From positions 106,998 through 170,997 of the forward strand of contig NZ_JAMZAW010000020.1 in assembly GCF_024158745.1 (NCBI RefSeq): a stretch of 64,000 bases of DNA. Direction: 5' to 3'. Positions 20,101 through 28,500 of this stretch are shown in pieces. The position numbers and the translations under genes were made by a program. How positions within the stretch are numbered: the stretch's first letter is position 1; every line of letters starts with the position of its first letter. Source of the stretch: Paenibacillus tyrphae. GTDB lineage: Bacteria > Bacillota > Bacilli > Paenibacillales > NBRC-103111. Under the pieces are notes generated by a model that saw only the letters and a program-made list of their open reading frames with translations, was not told where the DNA came from and made no database searches.

Positions 20101-23100
20101 CACGAAGAAGTCCAGCGGCAGCCCGATGCTCGAACGGTCGAGGTGGACCAATCCGCTCACTTTGGGAGCCAGCACCTCCTGCATCTCCTGCCCGGTCTTG
20201 CGGATGATGAAGTTGTCGCGGATCACGCCCGCTCCGTGCAGGATGCCTTGGAGGGTGCCATAGCGCGCCCGGATCTCCTCAAACAGTCCGGCAACCGCCT
20301 CTTCCCGCGTCACATCGACCTGTTGGTACTCGATGTGTGCGCCGAGGTCCTTCAACTCCTGCAGAGCCGCTTGCTGCTGCAGGCCCAAGGGGGAGCGGCC
20401 GGTGAGGATCAGTCGCGGAGCCTTGACTTGGCTTGCGATCTCTTTGGCAAAAATCAGGCCGAGTCCTCCCGCACCGCCGGTCAGAAGGTAGACGCCGCCA
20501 TCGCGCCACGGGATGTGGAACGCCTGCTGCGAGACTTCCGCCACATCCCAAGAAGCGACCCAGCGCTGCCCGTATCGGTAGCGGATGCGGTCATCTTGCA
20601 GGGAATGGCGATTTTCCAAAAGCTTGTGTTCCAATCCTGCCGTGTCCTCGATCTCGATCAGCTGCGCGATCAGGTTCGGGTTCTCGCGGCGGGCGGTGCG
20701 AAGCAGTCCGGCAAGGCCGCTGAAGACCTGACCTTCTCCGTCGGCAGGCACCACGACTTGCACCAGCGCCTTGCCCTGTGGCTTGCTGCGCAGAAGGGTC
20801 TGAATCTCTTCGAACACGCGCACCGCATACGCTTGGTAGCGCTCGGCGATGTCCTGACGATCCGACTGCAGCGCCACGACCTGTCCACCGAGCACGAGAG
20901 GTGCCGTCAGCTCGCAGAGCAGCACCAGATGCTGCGACAGGGCAGGAAGGGCCGTCTTCTGCGCGATGCCCTGCTGCTTCCAGCTCGGCTGCAGCAAGTG
21001 CGCTCCCTGCGTGCGCCCCCCTGCTCCCTCTTCCAGCACGCGCGAGGTGTAGCCTTTCAAGCGCACGCGCAACTGACCATTTTCGTCACACGCGTCCACG
21101 TCGAACTTTTGCACCTTGTCTTCCGCTGTGCTGCCTTCGCTGCGGCGTACCACGGCCCACATCGAGGGCGTGCACGGGCCGTAGATCTCGACTTCCTCCA
21201 ACGCGAAGGGCACAAGCGGCTTGAATGACGCAGTGCCGAGCATCAGGCCGATCGCGGCCTGCAGCGCCGCGTCCATGAGGCTCGGGTGCAGAACGTAGCG
21301 GCTCTCTGTGTCAGCCACGCAATCGGGCAGCGACAACTTCGCCAGCACCTGCCCCGTTCCGATCGACAGGCTCTCGATCACTTGGTGTGCCGGCCCGTAG
21401 TCCAGCCCGGCTTGGCGGAAGAGCTCGTACAGCTCGGAAGCGCTGATTCGGTTCTGCGAGCAGGCCGTCTGCAGAGTGGCGAGATCGACGGCAGGAGCAT
21501 CTGCCTTACCCAAGCGTCTCGCCCGGCCTTGGCTGTGTACGACAGCCCCCCGCCCGTCTCTGACTTCAAAGGAAATCGCCTCGGCCTCTTCCGCCCGCAG
21601 CCCGACCTGAACCTCAACCGGCCCGTTCCCTGCGAGGATCGGGCTTGCGAAGCCTACATGCTGCAAGCGCCATGCGCTGCCTTCTTCGCTCGCTCCTGCC
21701 GCCAGCTCAAGAGCTGCGCGGACCATTTCGAGATGGGCCACGCCCGGCAGAATCCGCTGTCCGTTGATCACATGATCGGCAAGGAAGAACTCTTTTCCTG
21801 TAAAAACAGACGCATAGCGCTGCTCTTCCAGCACCGAAATGTTTTCGTGCAGCAACGGATGCAGCGTGCGGGAGTTTGTGCCGCCCGCCTTCGCGACAGA
21901 CTGCGCCGAACCCTCCGGCTTCCAATACCGCTCCTTGGCAAACGGATATGTCGGCAGCGGGATGCGCGCATAGGGCAGCCCTTCAAACAGGCGTCCGTAC
22001 TCCAGCGCATAGCCTTGTGCATACAGATCGGCCACGGCCGCGAGCTGTTCGAGCAGGGCTGCCCCTTGGGCAGCATGGCGACAGTTTTCGATGCACTGGT
22101 TGCCGTAGTGTTTGAGCGACGGCTGTTCCCGAAGTTCGTTCTCAAGCAATTCGCCGTGATGTACACCGGCGACTTTTCCCGTCTCCAGCCATTTTTGCAG
22201 CGACTTGACCAGTTCCGGCACATCGCGCACCACGCAGGCCAAGCGGTGAGGCAGATGCCTGCGCCCGATGAGCAAGGTGTAGCTGATGTTGCCGCAGTCC
22301 GCATTCGGTTCCTGCTCGCAGAAGGCGATCAGATTCTGCACCTGCTTGCGAAGCTGTTCGGCGGTGCGAGCGGACAGCACGATCAGATGCCCAGCTCTGT
22401 CAATCGGCGTCCGAACGGTCTGCGGCGCTTCCTCGATCACCATATGCGCGTTGGTGCCGCTGAACCCGAAGGCGCTGATCGCCGCGCGGCGCTTGCTCCC
22501 CGGCTCGATGCTCCAGTCCCGCAGCTTGGTGTTCACATAGAACGGGCTGCCTTGATGCTCGATGTTTGCATTCCACGCATCAAAATGAAGCGAGGGCGGC
22601 AGTTGCTTGTGTTCCAGCGCGAGCAGGATTTTGAGCACCCCGGCGACCCCGGCCGCCGCAGCTGCGTGTCCGATGTTCGTTTTGATCGAACCGATCGCGC
22701 AGTATTCCTTGCGATCCGTGTAGGCGCGGAAGGCGCGGGTCAAGGCGTCGAACTCGATTGGATCGCCGAGCTTCGTTCCGGTGCCGTGCGCTTCGACCAG
22801 TTGAATCTGCTCCGGGTTGATCCCATGCGTCTCATAGACTTCGCGCTCCAGACGCTCTTGCGAATTGGCGCTGGGAGCGGTGATTCCGTTCGTCGTGCCG
22901 TCCTGGTTGAGCGTTGAGCCTCGAATCACGCCATAGATATGATCTCGGTCGGCGAGCGCGTCTTTCAGTCGTTTGAGGACGACGACCCCCACACCTTCTC
23001 CCGGCACGAATCCGTTCGCCTGGTCATCGAACGTGTGACAGCGCCCCGTCGCCGAGAGCATGCTCGCACGCTCTGCCGTCAAGTAGAAACGAGGCGTGCT

Positions 23101-25452
23101 CTGGATGAAAACGCCGCCGGCCAGCGCCATGTCCGTCTCCCCCGACCGCAACCCTTGGCAAGCCAAGTGGATGGAGACGAGCGAACTCGAACAAGCCGTG
23201 TCGACCGCGACCGCCGGGCCTTGAAGGTCTAGGAAATACGAGATGCGCGCCGGAATCACAGAGGCGGCGTTGCCCCACATCGCTTGTGCCGGTGCCTGTT
23301 CAACCATCGACTGCTGGTAGTCGCATCCGTTGATCCCGACATACACCCCGCAGGAGGCTCCTTTGACCGCGTCGCCGGCATAACCGGCCACTTCGAGCGC
23401 TTTCCAAGACTCTTCGAGGAAAATGCGCTGCTGTGGGTCCATGTACGTCGCTTCAACGCCCGAGATGTGGAAGAACAGCGGATCGAAGCGGTCGATGTCA
23501 TTGAGGAAGCCGCCTTCGTTGCAAAAGCGTGCTCCCTCCGCATGATAAGAGCGAAGATCCCATCGCGTCACCGGGCCAACGAGATCGTCTCCGTTCGCCA
23601 GGTGCTCCCACAGCTCGCCCAAGTCCCCCGACTTCGGAAAACGCCCGCTCATGCCGACGATCGCAATCGCATCAAGATCTCCGCCTTGTTCGGAGATCTT
23701 TTTCCCCGCATCGTCTCGACCATCAACTCGACCGCCTTCTCGACCGCCTTCTCGAGCACTTTCTCGAGCGCCTTGCTGAACGTCAGCTTGAGCTCTTGCC
23801 GTTTGCACCAATGTTGCTGCCGATGCAATTGTATTTGCAATTGCAGGGTCATTTGCGATTGCAGTCGCTGAGGTCGTCGCCGATGTTTGAGGCTTGGCGG
23901 GAGCGAACGCTGTGGCAAGCGCTTCTTTGTATTGCCGGAGCATGTAGGAAGCGAGTTGGTTGACCGAGCTGTAATCGAACAGGTTCGTCGTCTTCAACCC
24001 GACCGGCAGCTTGTCGTTCAGCGCCTGCACCAGATGAACACCCGTGATCGAATCCAGACCGTAATCGGCAAACGACTTGTCGGAATCAATCCGATCCCGA
24101 ACCACTTTTAACGAAGAGACGAGCTGGTCCTTGATCGCCTCCTTCACCCGCTCCTCGATCAGCGCTTCCGTCACCTCGGAGGCCGTCACCTCGGATGCCG
24201 GAGCCTCGCCCGCTTCTCTCGACACAACGGGGGTCTCCGTTTTCGGCGACTTCGCTGCGGTGGAGGCCACCGTCGGCCCTTGCCCCTGTTTCTGTCGCAC
24301 CACCCCGTCGCTTTCCGCCACGATGATCTGCTGGCCGAGATCGTGCGCCTTTTGCGCCGGATGATCGACCGCGCGGAATCCTTCCGCTTTCAGCACCGAG
24401 GACCAGGCCTGCGGAGACAAGCCCGGGCAACCCGGCATGCGCAGCTCCGCATCCTCATACCGCCACCATCCATCGAGCAGGCCAAAGGTCAGGTGCGTGA
24501 ACACCGAATTACGGCTCATCTCGTTGAGCAGCAACAGGCCGTTTTTTGCTAAAACAGCCTTGGCATTGCGCAAGGTCTGGCGAATGTTCTTGGTGGCATG
24601 TAGGCAGTTGGTCGCCAACACGAGGTCATACGCCCCCGCGTCCAGTCCCTGCCCGGCGATCGGCTCCTCCACATTGAACACTCGATAGGTCAGATACGGA
24701 GCCTTCGGAGCATACTCCCGTTCGGCATGGAGCAAAAACGCCTTGGAGATGTCCGTGTAGCAATATTCTTCGACGTGCTGCTGATAAGGTTGTAGCTTGT
24801 CAAACACCATCGCGCTCGTCCCGCCGGTTCCGGCTCCGATCTCCAAGATGCGGATGCGCGCCGCCGGTTCGTTTTTCAAACGCTCCTGCAGGTAGAGGAC
24901 CACCGTGTCGGCCAGCACTTCGTTGAAGCCGTCGGAGATCGCGTTGTTTTTATACACGCCTTCCACGAGCTTCATCGAGGCATCAGGGAACAGGATGTCC
25001 GTCGCCGCCCGCTTGCCCGTCAGAATGTCCGGCAGTGCGCGCATCGTCGTCTCGACCAGCACGACCTGCGCCTTGAGTTCCGCTTTTTCCAGCCAGCGAG
25101 ACTTTCTCGCCTCCCACTCCTGCCAGAGCGTTTCCGACGATGCGTCGAAGCTGAGATGCGCATAACGGGTCAAGAGGGCGAGGCTTTCTTCGTACCACTT
25201 GTTATATAAGTCGGCCAACCCGCGAGCCGGGTTCTTGGCCGGATGCAGTCCCAGTTCGCGCAGGTGCGCCCCGAGCAGACGACAGAGGAGTTCATCCAGT
25301 TCCTCGCGATCACGGCTGCCTTCCGCCCAGACGCGAAGGAGGGTGGCGTCATCAGACACGAACTCCTTGCGGATCTGTTTCACAATGGAGGGATGCTTCT
25401 GCGGATAGACGGTGATGATGTCTCCTGCTCTTGTCCCTAGATACCGGTTCAT
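17128..25452 (-). CDS. Trans-AT polyketide synthase C: MT-ACP-KS-DH-KR-(Ser-less ACP)-ACP-KS
   Basis: This protein has 2774 residues; GAGGGGG lies 7 nt before the ATG. It opens with a C-methyltransferase (EIGAGTGGTS, Glu204), which completes the KS-KR ending protein B. The rest is: ACP Ser468; a low-complexity linker at about 510-575; KS Cys754; DH His1227 and Asp1394; KR with Tyr1801 but LFSAVAG (Ala1788) where every other KR in this locus has FSS; an ACP-like domain with Ala1945 replacing the phosphopantetheine Ser; ACP Ser2039; and a terminal KS Cys2301 that pairs with the KR of protein D. The C-terminal residues after about 2735 are an acidic docking-like tail. A terminator lies in the 94-bp gap upstream and another lies downstream before PKS D. 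Predicted chemistry is alpha-methylation of one unit and beta-processing of the next; the KR change makes that second beta-state uncertain. Confidence 0.97.
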   Translation of the reverse strand: MNRYLGTRAGDIITVYPQKHPSIVKQIRKEFVSDDATLLRVWAEGSRDREELDELLCRLLGAHLRELGLHPAKNPARGLADLYNKWYEESLALLTRYAHLSFDASSETLWQEWEARKSRWLEKAELKAQVVLVETTMRALPDILTGKRAATDILFPDASMKLVEGVYKNNAISDGFNEVLADTVVLYLQERLKNEPAARIRILEIGAGTGGTSAMVFDKLQPYQQHVEEYCYTDISKAFLLHAEREYAPKAPYLTYRVFNVEEPIAGQGLDAGAYDLVLATNCLHATKNIRQTLRNAKAVLAKNGLLLLNEMSRNSVFTHLTFGLLDGWWRYEDAELRMPGCPGLSPQAWSSVLKAEGFRAVDHPAQKAHDLGQQIIVAESDGVVRQKQGQGPTVASTAAKSPKTETPVVSREAGEAPASEVTASEVTEALIEERVKEAIKDQLVSSLKVVRDRIDSDKSFADYGLDSITGVHLVQALNDKLPVGLKTTNLFDYSSVNQLASYMLRQYKEALATAFAPAKPQTSATTSATAIANDPAIANTIASAATLVQTARAQADVQQGARESAREGGREGGRVDGRDDAGKKISEQGGDLDAIAIVGMSGRFPKSGDLGELWEHLANGDDLVGPVTRWDLRSYHAEGARFCNEGGFLNDIDRFDPLFFHISGVEATYMDPQQRIFLEESWKALEVAGYAGDAVKGASCGVYVGINGCDYQQSMVEQAPAQAMWGNAASVIPARISYFLDLQGPAVAVDTACSSSLVSIHLACQGLRSGETDMALAGGVFIQSTPRFYLTAERASMLSATGRCHTFDDQANGFVPGEGVGVVVLKRLKDALADRDHIYGVIRGSTLNQDGTTNGITAPSANSQERLEREVYETHGINPEQIQLVEAHGTGTKLGDPIEFDALTRAFRAYTDRKEYCAIGSIKTNIGHAAAAAGVAGVLKILLALEHKQLPPSLHFDAWNANIEHQGSPFYVNTKLRDWSIEPGSKRRAAISAFGFSGTNAHMVIEEAPQTVRTPIDRAGHLIVLSARTAEQLRKQVQNLIAFCEQEPNADCGNISYTLLIGRRHLPHRLACVVRDVPELVKSLQKWLETGKVAGVHHGELLENELREQPSLKHYGNQCIENCRHAAQGAALLEQLAAVADLYAQGYALEYGRLFEGLPYARIPLPTYPFAKERYWKPEGSAQSVAKAGGTNSRTLHPLLHENISVLEEQRYASVFTGKEFFLADHVINGQRILPGVAHLEMVRAALELAAGASEEGSAWRLQHVGFASPILAGNGPVEVQVGLRAEEAEAISFEVRDGRGAVVHSQGRARRLGKADAPAVDLATLQTACSQNRISASELYELFRQAGLDYGPAHQVIESLSIGTGQVLAKLSLPDCVADTESRYVLHPSLMDAALQAAIGLMLGTASFKPLVPFALEEVEIYGPCTPSMWAVVRRSEGSTAEDKVQKFDVDACDENGQLRVRLKGYTSRVLEEGAGGRTQGAHLLQPSWKQQGIAQKTALPALSQHLVLLCELTAPLVLGGQVVALQSDRQDIAERYQAYAVRVFEEIQTLLRSKPQGKALVQVVVPADGEGQVFSGLAGLLRTARRENPNLIAQLIEIEDTAGLEHKLLENRHSLQDDRIRYRYGQRWVASWDVAEVSQQAFHIPWRDGGVYLLTGGAGGLGLIFAKEIASQVKAPRLILTGRSPLGLQQQAALQELKDLGAHIEYQQVDVTREEAVAGLFEEIRARYGTLQGILHGAGVIRDNFIIRKTGQEMQEVLAPKVSGLVHLDRSSIGLPLDFFVLFSAVAGCLGNPGQADYAAANGFLDAYAAERNRLVARGQRQGRTLAIDWPLWQDGGMQVDAETEQWMREHTGMIPLESRNGIRALYQGLAIGCDQVMVVQGDLARITEKLHPLFPAPAARPVHSVADHVQARVLQIASDLLQVRPDELDAEAEWLDYGIDAFLMNELADRLNEEFGLDLTPSTFSELPTIQQVIDLLTGETDKQVPAAPIPTAKEEAVLASAAADFFKKQLSSVLGVPAESIEASAPLEVYGIDSIMVMQLTRQLEKTFGALPKTLFFEYQNIRDLTGYFLKNHRAHLIDLLGVEERPAEPASVSVAAPVRKVVAPVRAAVKEPTKQSGALDIAIIGLSGRYPQADDLEAFWNNLREGRDSITEIPKERWDHSPYYDPDRSKRGKTYSKWGGFVRDVDKFDPLFFNIAPREAEIMDPQERLFLQSVYEAMEDAGYTRDTLVSGGESGEERNVGVYVGVMYSEYQLYGAEETLRGRPMALSGNPSSIANRVSYFFNLHGPSLAVDTMCSSSLTAIHLACQSLEQGDCELAVAGGVNLSLHPNKYLMLGQGKFASSKGRCESFGEGGDGYVPGEGVGAVLLKPLAKALEDGDQIYGVIKGTAVNHGGKTNGYSVPNPNLQARVIGRAFKKAGIHPRSLSYLEAHGTGTALGDPIEIAGLMRVFQEDTADTQFCAIGSVKSNIGHCESAAGIAGLTKVLLQMKHRQLVPSLHADVLNPNIDFGRTPFVVQRELAEWKRPLLEVDGELREVPRIAGISSFGAGGSNAHLVIEEHVPEVAPRAAARIAQNRPALLVLSAKDEQRLHEQVLRLQAAIDRQVVTDDTLADAAYTLQVGREVMEERLAVVATSAQDLQQKLSAYLQGRPALGAVFRGQVKGATDSSLSFAADQDLQELVTKWWESGQLAKLADLWVKGLRVEYGSLYGTERPRRLSLPTYPFARERCWAVEGPNFDEGFYEQILDEMVDEEITLEEALLKISSALIPN
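23715..23890 (-). repeat. Low-complexity linker-coding repeats in PKS C
   Basis: Short tandem units of about 12 bp (ctcgaccgcctt-like) at roughly 23720-23775 encode an Arg/Glu/Gly-rich run. AT-richer reiterated units at roughly 23815-23885 encode an Ala/Ile/Asn/Thr-rich run. Together they form the linker between ACP Ser468 and KS Cys754 of PKS C. They are unlike the other ACP-KS linkers in the locus and look like slippage-generated sequence. No functional claim is made. Confidence 0.7.
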
Positions 25453-25499
25453 GATCTTGCCCCCTCAAGTCAGGTGATTTGCTTTCCTATCTTTTGCAT

Positions 25500-25543
25500 A
25501 AAAAAAAGCGCCCCCCTTCCCGGACAGGAAGAGGAGCGCTTTT
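25500..25543 (-). terminator. Intrinsic terminator between PKS B and PKS C
   Basis: On the minus strand AAAAGCGCTCCTCTTCC pairs, with a few mismatches, with GGAAGGGGGGCGCTTTT across a short loop, and an eight-T tract follows (complement of 25500-25507). It begins only a few bases after the stop codon of PKS B and occupies most of the gap to PKS C. No promoter is visible in this gap, so PKS C depends on readthrough. Confidence 0.85.
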
Positions 25544-25546
25544 CAT

Positions 25547-28500
25547 CTAGTTCAAAATCTTCATCAGTGCCATCTGATCCATCGGACCTGCCAGCAGCGC
25601 CTCCAGCGCCTGCATGCCCTCAGGCGGCTCGATCGAGCCGATCCCCGCCTGGGTCATGCGTTCCTGATAGGCCGGAGATGCGACGACCCCGACCGAGCCC
25701 CAGTAGCCCCAGTTCATCACTTTCACGGCACAAGGCCATTCCTGTGCGAGCCGGTGCGCAAACGCGTCGGTAAAGGTGCAGCCGGCCACATAGTTGCTCT
25801 GGCCTGCCGCTTTGAGAAACGCGTTCACCGAGGAGAAGATCATCACGAAGTCGAGCGGTTCTTCGCCAAACACCTGCGCCATGCGGACGCTGACATCCAC
25901 CTTGGCTGCGAGCGAGGCGCGGAACTGCCCCTCCTCCATGTTGGCCAGGCTGCTGTCCGCCAGCACGATCGCGGAGTGTACGATCCCGTCGACCTGTACG
26001 TAGCGAGCCTTGATCTCCTCATAGGCGCGCTCCAGCGACTGTCGATCCGTCGCATCCGCCGCGATGTAGTGCGGTGCAGGCCCCAGTTTGGACAGGGCGA
26101 TCCGCTTGGCTTCAATCGCGGCATCCTGCGAACGGCGGCCGATCCAGACGATCTGCGCCGCGTAAGTACGGATCATGTACTCGCTCCAGACTTCGCCGAT
26201 GCCGCCGGCCCCGCCGATCACCACGTATACGCCGCCCGGCTTGTAGATCGTCTGATCCGGCTGTGGGCAACTCAGCTCCGCCAGTTGCTGGCGATGCCAT
26301 TGCCGTCCTCGATAGACCCATGCATCCCCTTGCGGGTCTGCCGGGATCGTGAACAGGTCGGGCAGCGGCCATGCCTCCTCTGCGTCCAGATCGACCAGGC
26401 GAATGTTCCAGTTCGGATACTCCTTGGCCATCGAACCGATCAGGCCATGTAAACCGGCGTGAACCGGGTTGACCGCCTCTTCGCGGTGCAGAGCCTGCGT
26501 CTGCGTCGTCAGCACCGTCCAGCCAAGGCTTCGAGCTCCGTACCCGAGATCGAGCACCGCTTTGATCAGGCGGAAGGCGAGCAGAACCCCTTCGTGCTGC
26601 CCGGCGATCACCGCCTCCAGCTCCAGCCCGTCAGAAGAACGGTCGGGCGCGATCCAGAAAATGTGATCGAGCGCACCGCGCGCCTGCAGCTTGCTGGCGA
26701 TGGCCTCCACGCTCTCTCCCCGCTTGATGTCAAGTTCGCGCGCGTTCGGCAGATACTGCCGGATCGCTTGCTGCTGCTCCGGCGTGCCGCCTACGATGGC
26801 GATCTGATCGAGCGGGGATGGGTGCAAGGGGCCTCGCTCCAAGGGAACCGCATCCCAGACAGGAACCAGACTCACAACCTCGCCTTGCTCATCGTGCAGA
26901 AGGTTCGCTTCTGTGCTTGAAGTCTGCGGTGCAAAGGAAGCCACTCCCGGATTCTCCATCAGCGGCTCCACCCAGCAGCGCTGCTTGGCGAACGGGTAGG
27001 TCGGCAGGGAGATGCGTCGCGGTCTGTTTCCTTCGTAGAGCCGGCTCCAGTCAAACGCCAATCCTTTGACCCACAGGTCGAGCAGCTTCGCATATTTGCG
27101 ATTGCTCACCCACGCCTCGATCGCCGCCTGCAAGTCTTCATCGGCCGCAAACAAGGACAGGGTCTCTTTGTTGCCTTTGAGCTGACCACGGTACAAGCCG
27201 TCGATGCCGTCCTCCCCATTCAGGAAGCCCGCCAGCTTTTCCACCAACTCCCCGACGCTCGAAGCCGTCAGGGCCAACCGCTCCTCCATCGCTTCTCGTC
27301 CGACCTGCAAGGTGTAGGCGAGATCGACGAGGTCGGCTTCGGTGAACGCTTCCTCTTGCAAAACGGTCAGGAGATGCCTTGCCTGCTCGATCAGGCGCGG
27401 CTCTTCTTTGGCCGACAGCACAACGACCGCCGGGTTCTCTGCGGTGACCTTCCGCTGCACGCGAACCTCCGCTTCGGGAACGTATTCCTCCAGCAAGAGG
27501 CAGGCATTGGAACCACCCGCGCCAAAGCTGCTTACAGTTGCTCTCCTCGGCACTTCCCGCCCGTCGATCACCGGCCGCTTCCATTCCGCCAGCTCCTGCT
27601 GGACGACGAACGGCGTGCGGTCAAAGTCGATGTGCGGGTTGAGCACGGCTGAATGCAGAGAAGGCACGAGCTGACGATGTTTCATTTGCAGCAGCACCTT
27701 CGTCAGACCGGCGATGCCCGCGGCGCTCTCCGAGTGCCCGATGTTCGATTTGACCGAACCGATTGCGCACTTCTGCCCGCCGACACGCGATTCTTGGAAG
27801 ACCTTGGTGAGACCGGCGATCTCAATCGGGTCGCCCAGCGACGTTCCGGTGCCGTGCGCTTCCACATAGGAGAGCGTGCCCGGATCGATGCCGGCCTCTT
27901 TAAAGGCGCGGCCGACCACGCTCGCCTGCGCGTTCGGGTTCGGGACCGTATAGCCGTTGGTCTTGCCGCCGTGGTTGATGGCGGTCGCTTTCAGCACGCC
28001 GTAGATCTGGTCTCCGTCTTCCAGCGCTTTGGCCAGCGGCTTGAGCATCACAGCGCCCACGCCTTCGCCCGGCACATATCCGTCGCCGCCTTCGCCAAAG
28101 CTCTCGCAGCGCCCTTTGCTCGACGCGAAGTTGTTCTGCCCGAGCAGCAGGTACTTGTTCGGGTGCACCGACACGTTGACGCCGCCGGCAATCGCCACCT
28201 CGCACCCGCCATGCAGCAAGCTCTGGCAGGCCAGATGAATCGCGGTCAAGGACGAAGAGCACATCGTGTCGACCGCCAGGCTCGGCCCGTGCAGGTTCAG
28301 GAAATAGGACACGCGATTGGCGATCGAAGACGGGTTGCCGGCCAGCGCCATCGGCTTGCCGAGCAGCGTCTGCTGCGCCCCGTACAGCTGATACTCTTCA
28401 TACATCACGCCGACGAACACCCCGACATTGCCGTCGAGCCCATAGGCGCGGTGCTTGGCGAGCGCATCGCGGGTGTAGCCCGCATCTTCCATCGCTTCAT

